Shown: positions 12,201 to 20,229 of the stretch, one piece after another
Numbering within the stretch: position 1 is the stretch's first letter
How the letters are laid out: each line of letters begins with the position of its first letter
Origin: Mactromeris polynyma
Taxonomy: Eukaryota > Mollusca > Bivalvia > Venerida > Mactridae
Reading direction: 5' to 3'
NCBI GenBank assembly: GCA_032209605.1
Contig: JASFXZ010000029.1
Span: forward strand, 2,593,001-2,657,000
DNA length: 64,000 nucleotides
Position numbers and translations under genes: made by a program
The notes under the pieces: model-generated
Told to the model about the DNA's origin: nothing
The model's database searches: none
The model's input: only the letters and a program-made list of their open reading frames with translations

Positions 12201-13593
12201 CGTAACTACAGGGAACGCCACAGGAATTGTTTGGTATTCGAATTGATATTACAATGAAGTGTAATGCCATTGACTTATTAGCCAGATAAGTTAGTGAAAA
12301 AGCCATATAGTAGGCTATCCATTTTGTTAAATTTGCAGAGCTAAGGAGTCCTATTTGGAATAGTTGTTTGATAGTTAGACCTGTCAGACAGATACTTACA
12401 CGGTGGGACCACTACAAGAAATGACTTCGGATTTTGAACCATCTAATGTACAACCACTGTATGTTTCACTAGAGTAAGGATTCTTTGGTATATATCCGTA
12501 TGTATCCGAAGTGTAAAGTCCATAAGTATTATCATCTGAAACGGAAAAAGAAATCGATGAGCCGTTGCTATAGTAACAAGGTTTTACAATATATATATGT
12601 GACTGATGCAATATTATTTTACAGAATCCGACAAAGTTCATGTCTTAACACACAATATAGAATCAAAGTCAGGCCTTGTATGAAAAAAATTCAAGTCAAA
12701 ATTAATTCTCAAATCTGAAAATTCATTCGACTTATTTGAGATTTTCCTCAAGTGGTACTTACTAAAATAGATTTAGATTTCAACTCATGTGTAGACTTTA
12801 AATAGCAAATTTAAGGTTTTTCTGTTTCACGATGTTGCCTGAGTGACCTGATATTTAAGTGGAAATTCAAATGAGTGAAAACTCAACTAATTTGAGTCTG
12901 AGGGAAATACTCACAATAAGATTGTCTGTGAATACAGGGTCAGTGTTGAGTTTGTATATTATTGAATAAGCAGTGATTCTACTATTTTACGTAGGAAGTG
13001 TTATTGAAGCTTGTTGGGGAGGGGGGGGGGTTGTGAGCAACATTCTTACATTGCAACCACAGGAGATTTCTCCCTTTACCCTTCTAGAGTTGTCTACCTT
13101 TATTCCATCAATAGTTTATGCTTATATAGCCACTGAAAGAGAGGTCAGGTGTGAAAAGTGTTAGACTCCATGTACTATATATCATATACTATAGAGGGAT
13201 AAAGGGAGAGAACTCTAGAAGGAATACAGAGAGAGAACTCTAGAAGGGATAAAGGGAGATAACTCTAGAAGAGATAAAGGGAGATAACTATAGAATGGAT
13301 AAATGGAGATAAATCTAGAAGGGATAAAGGGAGAGCAATCTAGAAGGGATAAAGGGAGATAACCCTAGAAAGAAAAAAAGGGAGAGAAATCTAGAAGAGA
13401 TAAAGGGAGAGAACTCGTGACAATCACCAGTGATTGGAAGTGTCCGTATTATACCGGTATTTAATAAAGATAGAAATGTGGTACCTATATCATATAATAT
13501 TCCGTCACTTCCATACCGGTCCGTGTAATAATCATATCCATTCCAACACAACACACATCCCACCAATGTGGTCAGTATACTAAGACGCAGCAT
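128..13593 (-). CDS. Secreted or membrane leucine-rich-repeat protein, 5' part, runs off left edge
   Basis: Five exons join in one open frame: 13593-13485, 12535-12400, 8645-8580, 3786-3712 and 205-128. Intron phases are 1,2,2,2,2, with acceptors such as TTTCTTTCAG and donors GTAAGT or GTGAGT. The protein starts with a signal peptide (MLRLSILTTLVGCVLC), followed by a Tyr/Gly/Asp-rich stretch (residues about 17-60). A Cys pair resembling an LRR N-terminal cap follows (CTLDGSKSEVISC), then leucine-rich repeats (AGVFDESTTSI, FENLTSLETL, LNLAGNKIK). Exons of 66-78 nt ending in phase 2, each close to one repeat, are usual for LRR receptor genes. Further exons must lie left of base 1, so TIR, transmembrane or other C-terminal domains cannot be seen. 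Likely acts outside the cell or at its surface in recognition or adhesion, which is inference. Introns of 1-4.9 kb are packed with MITEs. Confidence 0.75.
986..1054. repeat. CAGTCGGACCTC-type pogo/Tigger-like MITE, one end
   Basis: Half copy containing the family core (AACCATGTATTATTCGAAAT) and the end CGAATGAACGAGGTCCGACTGTA. The same core occurs at 4975, 17090 and 19265. Confidence 0.6.
1844..2007. repeat. CAGTAAAACCTC-type MITE
   Basis: Begins CAGTAAAACCTCAATAATAA and runs through the shared inner motif GACCCTTGG to a right end where GAGGT is kept but the final TTTTACTG is decayed. The CAGT terminus and A/T-rich TIR suggest a pogo/Tigger (Tc1/mariner superfamily) origin. Confidence 0.7.
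2320..2445 (-). repeat. tRNA-derived SINE head (Leu/Ser-like)
   Basis: On the minus strand there is an A-box (GCTGAGTGGTTAAAGC) and a B-box (GGTTCGAGTCCCGG), spaced about as in a tRNA with a long variable arm. The 3' side does not fold into a clean acceptor stem, so this is a SINE or tRNA pseudogene rather than a working tRNA. Confidence 0.6.
3232..3298. repeat. CAGGAGATTGTCACGAG-type MITE, half copy
   Basis: Contains TATAGAAGGGAGAAAGGGAG, a second AAGGGGAGAGAACTC unit and the end GTGACAATCTCATGTGG. This is one arm of the family seen complete at 10481-10579. Confidence 0.6.
3712..3786 (-). CDS. LRR gene exon 4: leucine-rich repeat
   Basis: 75 nt between TTTCTTTCAG and GTAAGT, phase 2 at both ends. 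It encodes FELFEDRTFENLTSLETL, a textbook LRR half (xxFxxLTSLxxL). It joins exon 3 in frame across a 4.8-kb intron that contains at least seven MITE copies. Confidence 0.75.
4005..4215. repeat. MITE with TGACGTCA (CRE-like) inverted ends
   Basis: Inverted ends contain TTCTGGAAATGACGTCACTT (right) and a diverged left partner. The centre shares ATATAGGGCAAATATTGC and ACTGTCAGTACA with 25402-25652. It lies about 220 bp upstream of LRR exon 4, in the intron. Confidence 0.65.
4858..5040. repeat. CAGTCGGACCTC-type MITE, full length
   Basis: Starts ACAGTCGAGCCTCATTAATT and ends GAACGAGATCCGACTGTAG, giving imperfect inverted ends of about 25 bp around a core of about 180 bp. The CAGT termini and TA flanks fit pogo/Tigger-type non-autonomous elements. 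Confidence 0.75.
5066..5112. repeat. CAGGAGATTGTCACGAG-type MITE, one arm
   Basis: Contains AAGGGATAAAGGGAGAGAAC followed by TCGTGACAATATCCCGTGTG, one terminal arm of the family. It abuts the element ending at 5040. Confidence 0.5.
6335..7110. repeat. Three adjacent copies of a GTATTCACAAACGTTTTAAG-type MITE
   Basis: Copies lie at about 6335-6570, 6588-6845 and 6852-7110. Each begins with a form of ATTCACAAACATTTTGAGAC followed by CTCAGACTTAGACT, and ends with a form of the inverse (AAGTCTAAGTCTGAGATTC). The third is reversed relative to the first two. A fourth copy lies at 28980-29205. Superfamily unknown. Confidence 0.7.
7360..7450 (-). repeat. tRNA-like SINE fragment
   Basis: The minus strand shows an A-box-like TAGCTTAGTCGGTAGAAC and a decayed B-box (GCTCGATTGAG). 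It has no convincing acceptor stem, so a SINE head or tRNA pseudogene is likelier than a gene. It follows a run of ten or more G near 7317. Confidence 0.4.
7597..7807. repeat. CAGTAAAACCTC-type MITE
   Basis: Inverted ends are CTGTAAAACCTCACCTAAAG and GAGGTTTTACTGTA. The inside repeats the AAGACCA(T/C)C and CCCAAAGGTGGTC motifs in opposite orientation to 15866-16332. Confidence 0.75.
8280..8570. repeat. Dispersed repeat shared with 29885-30112 (inverted)
   Basis: GAAGTACTGGAAAAAGTGTT, AATATTTGTATGGATCAAGTTGAT and ATGCTTATTAAGAAA each appear in reverse complement at 29885-30112. It ends about 10 bp before LRR exon 3. No family recognised. Confidence 0.55.
8580..8645 (-). CDS. LRR gene exon 3: first repeat
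   Basis: 66 nt between TTTCTGTTTACAG and GTGAGT, phase 2 at both ends. It encodes LANLAIPNITAGVFDESTTS, which fits the first repeat after an N-terminal cap (IP followed by xGVF). It was found by requiring frame continuity with exon 2. Confidence 0.72.
8704..8864. repeat. CAGTAAAACCTC-type MITE, diverged
   Basis: Ends CAGTGAAACCTTACCGTAAG and TATCACTAAGGTTGCACTG are inverted, with AAGACCACC inside. Confidence 0.6.
9264..9430. repeat. CRE-like MITE, one end truncated
   Basis: The left end TTGAGCACCGCTGTACGATTT and AAGTGACGTCATTTCCAGAA match 25402-25652. The inside runs in reverse (TTTGCCCTATATAGC, GTATGGAGTAAATATTG). The right inverted end is missing. Confidence 0.65.
9570..9761. repeat. CAGGAGATTGTCACGAG-type MITE, both ends present
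   Basis: Left arm AGAGATTGTCACGATTTACC plus two reversed CTCCCTTTATC units. Right arm has three AGAAGGGATAAAG units then GAGAAAACTCGTGACAATCTC. The terminal unit has been copied inward on both sides. Confidence 0.75.
10481..10579. repeat. Minimal complete CAGGAGATTGTCACGAG-type MITE
   Basis: About 99 bp. AACCACAGGAGATTATCACG at the left is inverted as GGCAATCTCCTGTGGTTA at the right, with one CTCTCCC and one AAGGGATGTAGAAGG unit between. This is the simplest copy and defines the family ends. Confidence 0.8.
11040..11120. repeat. CAGTAAAACCTC-type MITE fragment
   Basis: Contains CAACCTCAATATTAAAACCC and TGTCCCAAAGGTGGTCTTAG, then a decayed end TGGTTTACCGTAC. Confidence 0.5.
11486..11727. repeat. 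MITE with GTCATGATACGCTCC inverted ends
   Basis: A 242-bp element. The left arm GTCATGATACGCTCC (11486-11500) is perfectly inverted as GGAGCGTATCATGAC (11713-11727), and similarity continues about 15 bp inward. The interior is AT-rich with no ORF. No second copy or clear target duplication was found. It lies in the minus-strand intron between LRR exons 2 and 3. Confidence 0.7.
12039..12165. repeat. 37-bp tandem repeat, about 3.4 units
   Basis: Unit GATTGTGTAGAATCAAAGTA + CTGGGAGTGCTTATAAA. Units start at 12038, 12075, 12112 and 12149 and are almost identical, so the expansion is recent. It sits about 240 bp from LRR exon 2. Confidence 0.85.
12400..12535 (-). CDS. LRR gene exon 2: Tyr-rich segment and LRR N-terminal cap
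   Basis: The acceptor is a pyrimidine tract ending TTTCAG and the donor is GTAAGT; 136 nt, entered in phase 1 and left in phase 2. It encodes a Tyr-rich stretch with two short echoes (LYTSDTYGY, NPYSSETYSG). Two Cys follow, spaced as in an LRR N-terminal cap (CTLDGSKSEVISC). It continues exon 1 without a stop. Confidence 0.75.
13055..13435. repeat. CAGGAGATTGTCACGAG-type MITE with a minisatellite arm
   Basis: Left arm AACCACAGGAGATTTCTCCC. The right arm holds about nine tandem copies of a 25-27 bp unit (TCTAGAAGGGATAAAGGGAG + AGAACTC forms) before TCGTGACAATCACCAG. The unit is the family's own terminal sequence. It lies in the intron between LRR exons 1 and 2, just 3' of exon 1. Confidence 0.8.
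13485..13593 (-). CDS. LRR gene exon 1: signal peptide and Tyr-rich start
   Basis: ATG at 13593 opens 36 codons and one extra base before a donor (ATAG then GTACCA). Residues 1-16 form a hydrophobic signal peptide. The next 20 residues are rich in Tyr, Asp and Gly (WNGYDYYTDRYGSDG). Reading past the donor runs into minisatellite DNA, which supports stopping the exon here. Confidence 0.75.
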
Positions 13594-13959
13594 AATGGTA
13601 CGCCCTTAAACATACAAAAACATGTTACATATAAATTTGAACCGATATTCAATTCTTAAACGCCTAGAGATGTAATTACAACTAGGTAAAACTATAGATT
13701 TCAGGAATATAAGACTAGTATTATAAGGTTATTTATTAAATAACTGCTGAGTTAACATATTAATGGTTGCATGGTGGCCTTTAGATATATACATATCAAA
13801 TGGAACCGAAATTTTAATTGAAGTAAAATATTAGAACACTTATAACTTTTACACGTATGCTGAGTCAAAAATGAGATAATATGGACATTTTCCCATACCA
13901 TGGGGCTAAACATGAGCATAATGGTACCAACTGAAATATAATTTTAATCAAAACGAAGT

Positions 13960-14065
13960 GACCATATGGAGTAAATATTGTTTCCTGCTTGCAAATAGTG
14001 ACATCACATGTTGCGTTTTCTTGAAATGACGTCAGTTACAGAAGTTGTAAATCCCTAAGCAACGC
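13960..14065. repeat. CRE-like MITE, partial
   Basis: GTGACCATATGGAGTAAATA, CTGCTTGCAAATAGTGACATC and TTCTTGAAATGACGTCAGTT match the family at 4005 and 25402, but the other half is absent. Confidence 0.6.
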
Positions 14066-14395
14066 TCATTTTTATAATATATATACACCAATAATTTTAT
14101 TTCTATATCGGATACCCATTAAAAGCAAATACAAGGAAAGACATCTCACAGATAAAGAGATTCCTGCAACTGGATGCCTTTTGTGTTTAAACTTTGATAT
14201 GTAATCAGTACTGTGCATCAAAGTGATGCGTTTTGTAGTCTGTATTGCTTAGACCAATAAAACAATTGACACATGGAGCTTTTGAAATAGAGCTAATGCA
14301 TAACCGCTTTCAATGCAATATGAGGCAATAATAACTTCTACAATTCTATCAGAGGAGTGTATACGTGGAAGACAGAAACTCGTCTATGTACTATG

Positions 14396-14464
14396 CATCC
14401 TCGATACCCAGGCTATACATAACATATATCATATATGCTATGAATAGCCTGGGTACCGAGGATG
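14396..14464. mobile_element. 69-bp hairpin insertion with 9-bp target duplication
   Basis: The 21-bp arms at 14396-14416 and 14444-14464 are inverted with one mismatch (core ACCCAGGCTAT / ATAGCCTGGGT). A 27-bp AT-rich loop separates them. The sequence TGTACTATG lies immediately outside each arm (14387-14395 and 14465-14473), as expected of a 9-bp target-site duplication. A 9-bp duplication is typical of Mutator-like elements; no family was recognised by sequence. Confidence 0.7.
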
Positions 14465-14931
14465 TGTACTATGTAGCCCCGCATACATGTATCTGTACTC
14501 CGACTTTTACACGCGTCGTTCGTAAGAGAGTTGTACAGCGACAGTATAGAGATGTGACGTCCGTGGCTGGACTATGTACTATGTTACTATGCTGAGTCAA
14601 AAAAGAAAGTGTACATGGGATAATATGGACATTTTTCCAATACCATAGGGCTAAACATGTACATATTGGTACCAACTGAAAGATATTTTAAATTCTATCT
14701 GGTGGTATAGTTTTGTTTCCAGTGTTGCATCTTGATGTCTATATTGACCAACATAGCTTAATTGGTTACGAGGTTAGAAACATGACAGGCATTCATCTAG
14801 GGTTGTTTATATATGTTACGTTAACTTGTTACATTAGATGATAAATGAATACATTTAAACTGAACATGCATTAAAAAGGCTGGGCATGTCTTTATACTCA
14901 TGTAAGGCTATATACTGGTATTATAGAAGTA

Positions 14932-15098
14932 CAGTAAAACCTCAATAATACGACCGTCATTGGGACCCTTGAAAAACGGTATTATTATTGAGGTGGTCTT
15001 AATATTGAGGTTGAATGAAGGGGGAAAATAGACTTGAATATTTTGTTCTTAATTTAGAGGTGGTCTTATTGAGTTGGTCTTTAAGTGGGGTTTTACTG
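14932..15098. repeat. CAGTAAAACCTC-type MITE, full length
   Basis: CAGTAAAACCTCAATAATAC at the left, GGGTTTTACTG at the right, and GACCCTTGAAAA inside. About 167 bp, a normal-length member. Confidence 0.8.
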
Positions 15099-15865
15099 TA
15101 TTTGCGTATGTTAAGTTAACTTGTATATTTATATTTTCGATGATGGATGAATACATTTAAACTAAACATACGTTAAGAAGGCTAGCCACTTCTTTATACT
15201 CGTGTTACGCTATATACGGGTATTAGGCAGACCGAGTCTAGTTTGACGACCATGTAATTCAATATTCACGAAAAGTTTCAAAGTTTAATATAGGCCAACA
15301 ATTTATCATATTCATCCTTTTGTGTGTAACCTTAGAGTGATGGGTTAATCGTTTTATTTCACAAAATGGTTTTTAGACTTAGTGAACAGATTTTAATAAC
15401 ATTAAGCAGATAAAAAAACGGTGGCATGCTTATTTATCTGTTCACTGTATGTTTTTACCCCTATGAAAGACCGCTAACTGGGCAGTTCGTCAGTTGACAC
15501 ACGCGACGACTTTCATAAAATATATTTGCAAACTACCGTCATATCATTTAACTATGGTATAGATAATTGATCTCTATTTTGTATCAATTTAATACATTAT
15601 TAAATGGCGGACTGTCGCTGAATTTTAATGTTAGCTTCATACTCTGAAAGATAGAGGGCAAAGATTTATCTGGTAAGTTTGGAATTAATGCCAATCCACA
15701 TGGATGGATAAACCGGGGATAGATCATTGACATTTCGAGATATTGGTGTAATTTGTTCCATGGTTTCATGGAGCCAGCTCTTTAAGAGCAGAACCGATTT
15801 AGTAACAAGTTTTTGTCAATGAATATGATTACAGTTCAATCAAATCGCAGTGATTGCTTAAACTA

Positions 15866-16332
15866 CAGTAAAACCTCAATAATGCGACCACCCATGGGAC
15901 CCTTGAAAACTGGTCCTATTTTTGAGGTGGTCTTAATATTGAGGTTGAATAATGAGCAAAATAGTGAAAATGGACTTGGAAATTGTGTTCTTAATTTTGA
16001 GGTGGTCTTATTATTGAGGTGGTCTTATTATTGAGATGTTATTATTATTGAGGTGTTCTTATTATTGAGGTGGTCTTATTATTGAGATGGTCTTATTATT
16101 GAGATGGTCTTATTATTGAGGTGGTCTTATTATTGAGGTGGTCTTATTATTGAGGTGGTCTTATTATTGAGGTGGTCTTATTATTGAGGTGGTCTTATTA
16201 TTGATGGGGTCTTATTATTGAGGTGGTCTTATTATTGAGATGGTCTTATTATTGAGGTGGTCTTATTATTGAGATGGTCTTATTATTGAGGTGGTCTTAT
16301 TATTGGGGTGGTCGTTAGGTGAGGTTTTACTG
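15866..16332. repeat. CAGTAAAACCTC-type MITE swollen by an 18-bp minisatellite
   Basis: CAGTAAAACCTCAATAATGC at the left and GAGGTTTTACTG at the right bound a 467-bp element, against about 167 bp for a normal member. The extra length is about 17 tandem copies of TCTTATTATTGAGGTGG (18 bp), from about 16000 to 16315. That unit is the inner part of the element's own right TIR. Confidence 0.85.
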
Positions 16333-16471
16333 TATCATGATTTTAGTAAATTAACGAACAACAATGGAACCCCTTAAATGTGTCAACAGTGTATAAACAA
16401 CAGCCACCTGTTTTTAAAGGACATTTCACCCTTGCCGTAGCTTTCGACATACAGCCAGACCCCCCACCCCC

Positions 16472-16695
16472 ATCCATAAATGGCTGAATATATCCCCCCC
16501 CCCATAAATGGCTGAATATATCTCCCCCCCCCATAAATGGCTGAATATATCTCCCCCCCCATAAATGGCTGAATATATCTCCCCCCCATAAAAGGCTGAA
16601 TATATCTCCCCCCCCCATAAATGGCTGAATATATCTCCCCCCCCCATAAATGGCTGAATATATCTCCCCCCCCCATAAATGGCTGAATATATCTT
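16472..16695. repeat. C-rich 27-30 bp minisatellite, 8 units
   Basis: Unit CATAAATGGCTGAATATAT followed by CTC and a run of 7-9 C. Unit length varies only through the C run, consistent with slippage. The minus strand is G-rich with regularly spaced G-runs. Long reading frames across it on the minus strand (GGGDIFSHLW repeats) are by-products of the repeat. Confidence 0.9.
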
Positions 16696-16993
16696 CTCAT
16701 AACGGAGACCAACAAGTCAGATTGTTCATTGCAGGTTTTAAAAAAATATTTCAATTTTATTAATGGTCAGTATTTGTCCGCCATTGATTCAGTTTATCAG
16801 CAATTAACACTAAGACTATTTTTCAATTAAACAATATCATTACTCGTTAGTGCTCACATTTTGAGTTTCAAGGTCTCCATTTCATTTGCAAAAAAAGCAA
16901 TTAACATTGTTTTCATACATTAACAACATCAACAAATAATGTATGGCAACGACGATCAAACACAATTATGGAAAGAAAATAATATATCCAAGT

Positions 16994-17130
16994 ACAGTAA
17001 CCCTTTATCCGAATACACGGTATCATCCGAAATAAATATCAGGTCCCGATGTATCTATTTTCGCAAGACGAATTGAAATGGGCTATTCGAAACCATGTAT
17101 TATTCGAATGAACCATGTCCAACTGTACAC
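16994..17130. repeat. CAGTCGGACCTC-type MITE, shortened
   Basis: TACAGTAACCCTTTATCCGA, TCAGGTCCCGATGTATCT and AACCATGTATTATTCGAATG match the family. The right end CATGTCCAACTGTA is diverged. Confidence 0.65.
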
Positions 17131-17435
17131 AGAAAATACAAATAGTTTGCAAAAATAGCAAGATCAAATTATTCAAAATAATTAAGTTCACGAAATTTGT
17201 TCAAACATGAAATTCTTAATTATCGATAAATTTCACAATTTATCATAGTAGGCTAAACACGAGCCTATTTCAATACACATATTATATTATATCGTTATTA
17301 TGACTTTTAATTATTTACTGTAATTTGATCCCTTTTCTATTAAGCAGTTTTATTGGAAAATATCAACGTTTACTTACATGTATCAAATTTAACTTGTAGT
17401 TGCTTCTATTTTTATCATTTACGTATGCCAAAACT

Positions 17436-17828
17436 ACGAAAGACCGATGGTGACATTCACAATTAATCATTTCTCTCCTAGGGGAGTCATGATTTCATCT
17501 TCACGAATTCATAATCTTGAATTGTGAACTCACGAATTCTTGATTTCAACTTCACGAATACATAACCTTGAATTCGTGAATTTACGATTTCAACTTCACG
17601 AATTCACGATTTCAACATTCCGAATTCATTATTACATTCGTGAAGTTGAAATCGTGATATTGTGAATTCGTTAAGCCACGAATTCTAGATTATAAATTCG
17701 TGAAGTTGAAATCGTGAATTCGTGTTGTTGACAACGTGAATTCCATAATTCGGAAAGTGAAAATACTGAAATGGCGACTTTCCTAGGAGAGAATTAATGA
17801 AGTTTGAATGTCACCACCGGTACTCCGT
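17436..17828. repeat. Foldback element rich in GTGAATTC/GAATTCACGA units
   Basis: The ends carry inverted matches, TGGTGACATTCA with TTTCTCTCCTAGG at the left and CCTAGGAGAGAA with TGAATGTCACCA at the right. The 250-bp centre is built from short units such as CACGAATTC, GATTTCAACTT and their inverses, which can pair across the middle. About 390 bp, no ORF. Confidence 0.75.
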
Positions 17829-18520
17829 ACAACGCTATTCAGACTGTGCTATCTATACTGAATATATGTATGTTTTATACTTTGTAGCATACACTATGCA
17901 CATGTATTGAGACCTTATCTTTATTGTTTGTTCTTTATTTCTTTTTAAAAATACATCACCAATCCGAACAACAATAACCTTATAGTTGAGTTACATTGTA
18001 TGCTATAATTCTTATTGTGTCCTATGGATATTGTAAATAATACATGTATGCTGATGAGATGTAAATAAAGATTACTTAACTGCTACACTACTTTGCTCAA
18101 ATAACACTATTATAATTGGTCTAAAAAATGGTTCTTATTTATCCGTTGTAAGTTTTGAACCCGGCAGTTATTTTCTCAATCCTGTTTTACTAATTAGCAA
18201 TTTAAGATGTTACGTGCAATAGAATATTGTTTAAATCACGATCGTAAGGATCGGTTTAAATAATCATTGAATCTACTGCAGTTTATAGTCCGACAAGGAT
18301 ATTGCAAAACGTGGGGGGTATTTGGTATGATACACAATAGGGAATTCACCAGTTATTATCATTATTGTATTGTTTTCAGCGTAGCCGTACTAACATGGTT
18401 TTTCATTTTTTATTTATTGCATGTATGAGGATGAATGACACTACAGAATTAAGAATACACAAGTGTGGTGATAAGGACCTTCAAAACATTTTGTATAATG
18501 TGGCGAGCGTCTGACGTATA
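17829..18520. other. AT-rich stretch, nothing recognised
   Basis: Low-GC DNA without a supported exon. The only motif of note is CGTAGCCGTACTAACATGGTTT at 18382-18403, which recurs at 34466 and 48790, probably from a dispersed repeat. Confidence 0.5.
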
Positions 18521-18673
18521 CAGCAAAACCTCAATAATAAGACCACCCTTGAACGCTGGTATTATTGAGATGGTCTTAATATTGAGGTTAAATAAAGAGC
18601 AAAACGGTGAAATTGGATTTGAAAAGTGTGTTCTTAATATTGAGTAGGTCTTAATATTGAGTAGGTCTTACTG
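18521..18673. repeat. CAGTAAAACCTC-type MITE
   Basis: CAGCAAAACCTCAATAATAA at the left and GTAGGTCTTACTGC at the right. The right end holds two 19-bp units (TCTTAATATTGAGTAGG), an early form of the expansion seen at 16000-16315. Confidence 0.7.
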
Positions 18674-19161
18674 CATTTATTTTTTTATTGTATTACAATA
18701 ACAACAATACTGTGATTTTGACATTAATTAGAGAACATTAAAGTAGCGTATCGCACCTTGTTATACGTAATACAAGCGTTATACACGCACGTTTAAGACT
18801 GTATTAATCTTACACAATCCGGCCTAACTGAAGACCAGTCCTATTAGAACCCAAGTTGTTAATCTCGGTTTATTTTGAAATGTAATGGACATGTTTTGTT
18901 ATCGTGTTTATTTATTACGTAATTAATCTAAAATTAAATTCTTCAAGCATTATCCGAAAAGCATACTTAGTTTCATTGCAAAGCTGACGTGTGGATGTGT
19001 GATAGTCTTTGGCTATGTTTGAACAAATTTATCTGTCGCTAACCTTGAGTTTATATAAAAAAAATCTAATAAATTCGCATTGAAACATATCATTTTAGAC
19101 ATGTGCAGCATTGTCCTATTCACACACATGTTTTCAACAAAAAAACTATAAGAACAACATA

Positions 19162-19328
19162 CATTCGGACCTCTTTTATTCGACAACCTTCTATCCGAAT
19201 ACTTGGTATCATCCGAAATAAATATAAGGTACCGATATATCTTCAAAATTGAAAAATATTCGAAACCATGTATTATTCGAAATAAAATTTCGGACGAAAT
19301 GGATTCGAATGAGCGAGATCGACTGTAG
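19162..19328. repeat. CAGTCGGACCTC-type MITE
   Basis: Shares TTCGACAACCTTCTATCCGA, TACTTGGTATCATCCGAAAT and AACCATGTATTATTCGAAAT with other copies and ends GAGCGAGATCGACTGTAG. Confidence 0.7.
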
Positions 19329-19467
19329 TTTATATTTACTTTGAAGTTTAAGCCAATTTTCAACAATATTTCTGGGGGACACTTGACCTTACCAGTGTTA
19401 TTGGGTTACCAACCAGTACTAACATGATCTTTCGCAAGCAACAAGAACAAAAAGCACACGTACGTTT

Positions 19468-19645
19468 ACAGTCGGACCTCGTTCATTCGAACTCATCGGG
19501 TCCGAAATTTTATCTTGAATAATACATAGTTTCGAAAAGCCCATTTCAATTTGACGTGCCTAAGAATGTATGCCTGGATCTGATATTTATTTCGGATGAT
19601 ACCAAGTATTCAGAGGAGGTTGTCGAATAAACGAGGTTCGTATGT
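19468..19645. repeat. CAGTCGGACCTC-type MITE, inverted
   Basis: ACAGTCGGACCTCGTTCATT at the left and GTCGAATAAACGAGGTTCGT at the right. It runs opposite to the copy 140 bp away at 19162-19328, so the pair could form a long hairpin. Confidence 0.75.
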
Positions 19646-19907
19646 TAAAGTGAATAAACATGCATACTTGAGATCAAAGTTGTACGAACACGAGCACTGA
19701 CAATGGAAATTAACCTAATATTTAAAATACAATGTATGGAAGAAATATCAATGGATAGAGTAGTTTTATTTTGTCAGGTATATTCATCATTTGTAAACAA
19801 ATACGATCACAGAAATAAAGTACTAGTCATCTTTCCAGGGACCATTTAGACTAAGAAGGGTTACTGGGGCGCCAAGCATAACCACACAACTGTTGATGTA
19901 AACAAAA

Positions 19908-20192
19908 AAAATTTGCGCCAGTGTAAACAAAAACAATTTGGCGCCAGTGTAAACAAACGATTGTATGCGCCAATGTAAACAAACAACTTTTTGCGCCACT
20001 GTAAACATACAATTTTTTGCGCCACTGTAAACATACAAGTTTTTGCGCCACTGTAAACAAACAATATTTTGCGCCAGTGTAAACAAACAATTTTTTGCGC
20101 CAGTGTAAACAAACAATTTTTTGCGCCAGTGTAAACAAACAATATTTTGCGCCAGTGTAAACAAACAATATTTTGCGCCACTGTAAACAAAG
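19908..20192. repeat. 26-29 bp minisatellite, about 11 units
   Basis: Unit TTTTGCGCCA(G/C)TGTAAACAA + ACAA forms. Internal units are nearly identical and outer ones diverge. Three overlapping minus-strand reading frames (repeats of VCLHWRK, LFTLAQ, FVYTGAK) are by-products, since a unit not divisible by three cycles the frame. Confidence 0.9.
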
Positions 20193-20229
20193 AACGAACA
20201 ATGAATTAGTTCAATATTGAACGATCCGT

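Larger units (their letters stand above)
13858..14682. repeat. Direct repeats of about 80-90 bp flanking other insertions
   Basis: TGCTGAGTCAAAAA plus GATAATATGGACATTTT, CCATACCATGGGGCTAAACA and GGTACCAACTGAAA occur at 13858-13940 and again at 14590-14682. A partial CRE-like MITE and a 69-bp hairpin lie between them. They could be two copies of one element or a duplicated host segment. Confidence 0.55.

Noticed and set aside
16343..16754. Minus-strand ORFs with GGGDIFSHLW repeats
   Set aside because: By-product of the C-rich minisatellite; the same peptide appears in three frames.
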